From Myxococcales bacterium (GTDB taxonomy: Bacteria > Myxococcota_A > Polyangia > Fen-1088): DNA of 47,956 bases. Positions 44,801 to 47,956 of this stretch are shown here, in pieces (within the stretch, counting starts at the first letter, position 1; the number at the start of each line of letters is the position of its first letter). The stretch is taken from contig PMKP01000223.1 of the NCBI GenBank assembly GCA_003157775.1, forward strand, positions 1 to 47,956. The letters are read 5' to 3'. Under the pieces are notes generated by a model, which made no database searches, had not been told where the DNA came from, and saw nothing but the letters and a program-made list of their open reading frames with translations. The position numbers and the translations under genes are program-made.

Positions 44801-45129
44801 TCGATGCCGCCCATAGTCACCGTACCGCCAGACGCCGGCACGCCGCCTGTGCTAACAGTTCCCCCGCTCGCGAACGGGTTCCGCCCGGAAGACGAGGAAG
44901 CGGTCGTCGTGGCAATCGTGGTTCCGCCTGAGGCAGTGCTTGCGTCGGGTTCTTCTGACCACACATGGCCGAATGTCCCGCTCGACATGGGATGGGCGTT
45001 GCAGCTCCACAGCACGAGGAGCATGCCTGTGGTCAGCAAGAACCAGCGCGTTACGTTCCAGGTTGCTCGCACGACCTGACGCAGCCTTGCCGGTAGTCGG
45101 CGGCTATTCGAAGATTGAACCATGGTCAT
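41857..45129 (-). CDS. Very large GH8 endoglucanase lipoprotein with three accessory modules
   Basis: 1090 residues from ATG 45129; ATG 45123 is equally possible and better spaced from the only SD-like AGG. Signal with lipobox LVLWSC; then a Gly/Ser/Thr linker to about 165. Three related modules follow at about 168-305, 315-470 and 484-615. Each begins with a strand like RMHIRDIW, KVHFRWPWG or TVHFRYIWAG and closes DIWLDYTG, EYWIGYAG or EYWLRWDYG, suggesting tandem carbohydrate-binding modules. The catalytic domain (about 620-1090) is GH8: VSEGQGYGM with acid Glu701, FDGDVDIAIGL (Asp775-Asp779), NMSVNVHMDYYPPGYFRVFG and YEWERFLWRVGIDAAWFGDN. Predicted cellulase or beta-glucanase on the cell surface. 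A structured RNA hairpin overlaps the translation start. Confidence 0.9.
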   Translation of the reverse strand: MTMVQSSNSRRLPARLRQVVRATWNVTRWFLLTTGMLLVLWSCNAHPMSSGTFGHVWSEEPDASTASGGTTIATTTASSSSGRNPFASGGTVSTGGVPASGGTVTMGGIEGMGGNTAVSTGGTTIATTSSTGGQAAHDAAPPPPPDTRPPSPDLSPDQGETFSCPVGEVRMHIRDIWSSGVNPTMNTMSAPPLSVLVINPTGSYVQYGARQDSASCSWYSVCIPNTLTTIQIKPIGPDGCPSGNPSGDFDISKLAPTSPDIWLDYTGPSSTLAADYSAYPNATVGNQHFRLTNDKTVVASEACPQGQPDQSVPSGYIKVHFRWPWGDPQETGFPGSACGKVKLGYDTPPYPSSLKVTGVGCEMQAMLEYQDGNCPWYFVLIPTSDWTKTAANPVNITFRYPDDSVGLWTPNLPLPVLTTGVNEYWIGYAGAPDNTAASIPMCMDWSQDPLTYYFYTKNPGPGYAYCGGSTGPVDPCSPPVPNNFHTVHFRYIWAGQKTFTFFPKPALMPKWMEMEVTSNKVICFREADRPWFNCPVPDAFFVANATWRAVDKTHNPEWNTVQPRPFPDTPNEYWLRWDYGKPDIPATSRFKFFTYYPDGDGGDWSATGNWNDSACAPKPPATPITVGFGGWFPYASTNYLYPNGGSLAYIYTEVASVQELLNTFVYQRYLIWRDNYVTTTDTVCGPGTARIKTDPPKTVSEGQGYGMAIAAAIGDQPTFDALWNFVRHFLSQAADKYCGGLMGWMWDGSIPCRTLDSPCDPAKESCGGNEDSAFDGDVDIAIGLVFAALQWPDKYTQFAIDWLTKMECEIDTKADGIWNYPTEGDTGPKDCQNYPNGPCTYQTGNMSVNVHMDYYPPGYFRVFGDFLAAKLGSAATAANGQTHQAFWYKTAQTVYEMLERCYDQAGLQPGFVGYEGSMSAPCSNVGGGQPYEWERFLWRVGIDAAWFGDNTSLPENAANSSNHYPGKTRVQAEIDNVQNYFNSFYKNNPPEPNANRFSTICDSMGPDGTVSGCDPANGHNSYTVNSAMCSYVSVYNDGGATTSDIRQEAMEEAVSTTVENDRYFQESLGVYSMLFLSGNFPNPMTVPTTP

Positions 45130-45130
45130 T

Positions 45131-45191
45131 CGCCTGTAGCCCAAAGAGCTTCGTGTAACGATAGCACCCTGCTGGGCTAACAGGAAAGGCG
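45131..45191 (-). promoter_or_regulatory. Long structured hairpin at the GH8 translation start
   Basis: In mRNA sense (minus strand), the 5' arm CGCC...TGTTAGCCCA (45191-45173) pairs with the 3' arm TGGGCTACAGGCG (45143-45131) with one bulge. Inside sits a second hairpin, GCTATCGT-TAC-ACGAAGC (about 45165-45148). The 3' arm contains the AGG that would serve as the ribosome-binding site and ends one base before the ATG at 45129. It could act as a translational switch or thermometer. No known riboswitch consensus is recognised. Confidence 0.55.
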
Positions 45192-45549
45192 AACCGAATG
45201 GGAAGTGTGGGTTTGGTGACGGCCCTGGGCATGGCTGTCTCTGCGCGCCAACCTGTGGTTCCGGGGCCGTGGAGGCCGGGAGGATCATTCGTCGGTGAAT
45301 CGCTGCGCGAGGCGCTGCTTGACGAGCAGTTTGGAGAGGGGTTTCTGCAAGGGCCTCGGCTTCGGTCGTGCCCGAGTGCGCCAGGGAGGCGTCTTCGCGA
45401 CCGGCGCGACCTTGCAGAGGGCGCGGGAAGGGGTAGAAGGCACACTGTGAGCGGTAGCGTAGCTGAGCCAGACGGGGCGATAGCTGCTACTGCACCCGTA
45501 CCGTTGGGTGAGTGACCTGCGGCGGGCCGATCGCCAAGAGTAGCAAGAC
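45192..45549. other. Intergenic region between divergent GH8 and beta-helix genes
   Basis: No gene is supported. On the minus strand, a frame ending at 45285 (TGA 45287-45285) reads a basic peptide (KPRPLQKPLSKLLVKQRLAQ) with coding-like third positions but no convincing start, so it may be the tail of a lost gene. The region must carry promoters for both divergent genes; none is clear. Confidence 0.35.
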
Positions 45550-47547
45550 GTGAAGCCAAAGATCATTTTTTTCACCTTGTTGTCGGCCACCTGGGCCATC
45601 GTGCCTTCGGCGCATGCTGCGATGTATTACTACGGCCCCAGTGGACTCAGCAGTGCGGCTTGCACCCAGGCGGCGCCTTGCGCCCTCGACTACAACCTGA
45701 GCGGCAAGACATTTCAGCCAGGCGACACCATCTATCTTCTCGGCGGAACGTACTCGGGTCAGTACATTCGCAATGGAGCAAGCGGCAATTCAGGGGCGTG
45801 GATTACCTTCAAGGCCGTCGACGGCCAACTGCCGATACTTGACGGCGGAAACGGGGTCGGCTGTGGCGCGGAGCCCAACGCTGTGGTGCAGTACGTGATC
45901 TTCGACGGCATCGCCTCGCGCAACTGGCAGTCCAGCGGCTTCTCCAACGGGTGGAACAATCCTTCGAGCCACATTCAGTTCATAAATTGCATTGCGGACG
46001 GCAATGGCGTCAACGGCATCGCCTTCTACAAGGCGACGGGTGTGCTGATTCAGCAAAGCATCGTTGCCCACAATGGGAATCAGCAGCCGTCGTGGTCTAG
46101 TGGGGTCAACTTGTATACCGCCGGTGGCAGCTACCAAGACAACATCATTCGCAGAAACGTGTCCTTCGAGAACATCGACATATCATCTCACCATTCGGAC
46201 GGCAGCGGCTTCATCCTGGACCAAAGCAGCACCGGCGCCTTGTTTGAAAACAATATCGGTTTTCGCAACGGCGGTTCGTGCATTCGGCTGAATAGTCCTG
46301 GTTCGCACGTGGTGAACAATACTTGCTACCACGATGGTCTCGAGCCGAGCGATGCGCAGGGTCTGCCGGCAAGTCCGGGTGAAATCTACTATTCGGATGC
46401 GACGACGAAAAGCGGAGCGGTGTTTCAGAACAACTTGGCTGCGGCGAGTGGATACAACAACACGCAGACTGCATTTGGCGGACCATTGCCGACGCAAACG
46501 ACGAATTATGCGGTCAATGCCAATGCGGCGACACCATTCTTCGTGAATCCGGCGGGCGCGAATCCAGATTTTCACCTGACCTCGTCCGCGGCGGCGAACA
46601 TTGTGGACAAGGGAACCGCTTCCGGCGCTCCCACGCAGGATATCGGATTTGATCCGAAGTGCATCAAGAGTGGCAGCCCAGGCGGAGCGAGCTGGTGGAG
46701 CTATACGATTGACTATACCTACATCGCGGGCATCGGCGGTGTGGCGAAGTGTTTCAATCCTGCGACCCGGTCCACCACCCCAGACATCGGTGCCTATGAG
46801 TACAACGGGACGACTGGGACCGGCGGGGTGTCCGGGACAGGGGGCGCGACGGGCGCCGGAGGCTCGAATGCGACGGGTGGGACGCCTGCGACAGGCGGGA
46901 CCACGGCTGCTGGGGGCTCGAAAGCGACGGGCGGCACTACGTCCACCGGCGGCACCACCAGTGCCGGCGGTTCGAAAGCGGCGGGCGGCAGCGTACCCGG
47001 CAACGGCGGCACCCAAGCTGCGGGTGGCATGACGGGAACCGGCGGGACCGTGATAGTTGGAAGCGGTGGCCTAGCCAACACCGGCGGTGCCAAGACCACT
47101 GGCGGCACGACCAGCACGGTGCCGGGGACCGGCGGCGCGATCGCCGCAACCGGGGGTTCGTCCAACGCGGGCGGTGCATTGGGCACAGGTGGGCTGGCGG
47201 GAAGCGGCGGCATCAGCCCAACCGGGGGTATCGTTGCCACGGGGGGCAGCACGAATACGAGCGTGGGTGGCTCAGCCAGCGGCGCCGCTGGCGGTGCCTC
47301 GAATGCAGGCGGCGACATGGGCGGGGCAGGCACCCACGGATCCGGCAATTCCGGTGATGTTGGAGGTTGCGGCTGCCGCGTGGCGGGCGGGCCGTCGCGC
47401 TCGACCCTCGCAGGCTTCGGCCTGCTCAGTTTGATTGTCCTGGGTTTCGCCAGAAGGTTATCCGCAAGGTCTGCTTTCCGACGTGCTATTCGGGGAGGCG
47501 CCACCTTGTCGAAGGCGGACAATACTGGTAGGAGGGTGGCCAACTAG
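45550..47547 (+). CDS. Right-handed beta-helix protein with Gly-rich linker and MYXO-CTERM-like anchor
   Basis: 665 residues, starting with GTG at 45550. Sec signal MKPKIIFFTLLSATWAIVPS, cleaved near AHA-A. Residues about 25-415 form a right-handed parallel beta-helix: an opening PGDTIYLLGGTYSGQYI block, then ladder turns such as VQYVIFDGIASRNW, HIQFINCIADGNGVNGI, GALFENNIGFRNGGSC and HVVNNTCYHDG. This is the fold of pectate/alginate lyases and related polysaccharidases, so polysaccharide binding or cleavage is likely; the catalytic residues are not identifiable. Residues about 420-600 are a GGT/GGS linker. The end, GCGCRVAGG, then a hydrophobic helix and FARRL, matches MYXO-CTERM sorting signals, but 25 further residues follow the Arg cluster. 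Confidence 0.85.
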   Translation: MKPKIIFFTLLSATWAIVPSAHAAMYYYGPSGLSSAACTQAAPCALDYNLSGKTFQPGDTIYLLGGTYSGQYIRNGASGNSGAWITFKAVDGQLPILDGGNGVGCGAEPNAVVQYVIFDGIASRNWQSSGFSNGWNNPSSHIQFINCIADGNGVNGIAFYKATGVLIQQSIVAHNGNQQPSWSSGVNLYTAGGSYQDNIIRRNVSFENIDISSHHSDGSGFILDQSSTGALFENNIGFRNGGSCIRLNSPGSHVVNNTCYHDGLEPSDAQGLPASPGEIYYSDATTKSGAVFQNNLAAASGYNNTQTAFGGPLPTQTTNYAVNANAATPFFVNPAGANPDFHLTSSAAANIVDKGTASGAPTQDIGFDPKCIKSGSPGGASWWSYTIDYTYIAGIGGVAKCFNPATRSTTPDIGAYEYNGTTGTGGVSGTGGATGAGGSNATGGTPATGGTTAAGGSKATGGTTSTGGTTSAGGSKAAGGSVPGNGGTQAAGGMTGTGGTVIVGSGGLANTGGAKTTGGTTSTVPGTGGAIAATGGSSNAGGALGTGGLAGSGGISPTGGIVATGGSTNTSVGGSASGAAGGASNAGGDMGGAGTHGSGNSGDVGGCGCRVAGGPSRSTLAGFGLLSLIVLGFARRLSARSAFRRAIRGGATLSKADNTGRRVAN

Positions 47548-47587
47548 ATTTGAGTTGGCGCGATCTCTCACAAAGGGGCTAGAAAAA

Positions 47588-47956
47588 ATGCGAAAGACAG
47601 CAACGACTTGTTCGACGATCACCACATGGATCGGATGTTTGGTCATCGCTGCGGCGGCGGCGAATTGCACTCAGTCGAGCGGCGGCAACCAAGGCTCTGG
47701 CGGAAAACAAGCCACGGGTGGTTCGTCCAGTACGGGCGGAACTTCAGCTACAGGCGGGTCGCAGGGCTCCGGCGGCAACCAAACCACAGGCGGGTCGCAG
47801 GGCTCCGGCGGCACTCAAGCCACGGGCGGGTCGCAGGGCTCTGGCGGCACTCAAGCCACGGGCGGGTCGCAGGGCTCTGGCGGCAACCAAACCACAGGCG
47901 GGTCGCAGGGCTCCGGCGGCAACCAAGGCTCGGGCGGGTCGCAGGGCGATGGCGGC
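47588..47956 (+). CDS. Repeat-rich lipoprotein, N-terminal part only (runs off the window)
   Basis: From ATG 47588, with AAAGGGG (47572-47578) as a well-spaced SD, the frame is open for 123 codons to the window end. Signal MRKTATTCSTITTWIGCLVI with lipobox AANC (Cys27). Everything visible afterwards is linker: QSSGGNQGSGGKQATGG, then a 12-residue unit (GGSQGSGGTQAT and variants) repeated. It is the same kind of lipidated stalk as in several other genes here; the head domain lies beyond the window. It starts 40 bp after the beta-helix gene on the same strand, so the two may be co-transcribed. Confidence 0.85.
   Translation, partial: MRKTATTCSTITTWIGCLVIAAAAANCTQSSGGNQGSGGKQATGGSSSTGGTSATGGSQGSGGNQTTGGSQGSGGTQATGGSQGSGGTQATGGSQGSGGNQTTGGSQGSGGNQGSGGSQGDGG
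47753..47956 (+). repeat. 36-bp tandem repeat in lipoprotein linker
   Basis: Units start at 47753, 47789, 47825, 47861, 47897 and 47933 (the last cut by the window end). Each encodes 12 residues, GGSQGSGG plus NQTT or TQAT. Adjacent copies are nearly identical at DNA level, so copy number may vary between strains. Confidence 0.95.

Overview
The window is high-GC bacterial DNA whose content points to a myxobacterium (Myxococcota, most likely class Polyangia). The pointers are many exported lipoproteins with long Gly/Ser/Thr-rich linkers (GGS, GGT, SGG blocks), a MYXO-CTERM-like C-terminal anchor, a eukaryote-type Ser/Thr kinase, a collagen-like surface lipoprotein and large polysaccharide-degrading enzymes. 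I see no tRNA, rRNA, CRISPR array, complete insertion sequence or prophage. Assignments come from reading the translated sequence; family names rest on motifs I recognise, not on a search.

Layout. 1-5.3 kb: three small minus-strand lipoproteins, a membrane-anchored Ser/Thr kinase, a decayed transposase fragment that meets the kinase 3' end, and a secreted TPR protein. 5.9-10.4 kb: a GH128-type glycoside hydrolase and a two-gene operon (GT-C glycosyltransferase plus membrane-anchored discoidin domain). 10.7-12.7 kb: a beta-propeller protein that looks 5'-truncated, a small coiled-coil lipoprotein and gene debris. 12.7-18.2 kb: a GH45-like endoglucanase whose catalytic N-terminal segment sits at the C-terminus, a YgiQ-type radical SAM protein and the collagen-like lipoprotein. 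18.3-26.6 kb: a TMTC-like glycosyltransferase with TPRs, then a vitamin B12 uptake operon read right to left: cobalamin riboswitch, terminator, btuB, a beta-propeller lipoprotein, btuC, btuD, btuF. 26.8-41.8 kb: mostly housekeeping genes (lon, ttcA, a TonB/TolA-like protein, a SUV3-type helicase, a short histidine kinase, a membrane protein with three winged-helix-like repeats, hslO, a sulfatase-fold hydrolase) with two linker lipoproteins between them. 41.9-48 kb: a very large GH8 endoglucanase with three related modules ahead of the catalytic domain, a right-handed beta-helix protein with MYXO-CTERM-like end, and the start of another repeat-rich lipoprotein.

How the genes fit together. Two themes dominate. 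One is cell-surface polysaccharide breakdown: GH128, GH45-like, GH8 and beta-helix proteins, all exported and mostly lipid- or membrane-anchored through flexible linkers. The other is B12 scavenging: a riboswitch-controlled operon holding every Btu component plus an extra surface-type beta-propeller lipoprotein placed directly after btuB, much as BtuG accompanies BtuB in Bacteroides. The most novel-looking items are the apparent circular permutation of the GH45 fold, the propeller lipoprotein inside the btu operon, the structured RNA hairpin at the start of the GH8 gene and the triplicated module ahead of the GH8 domain.
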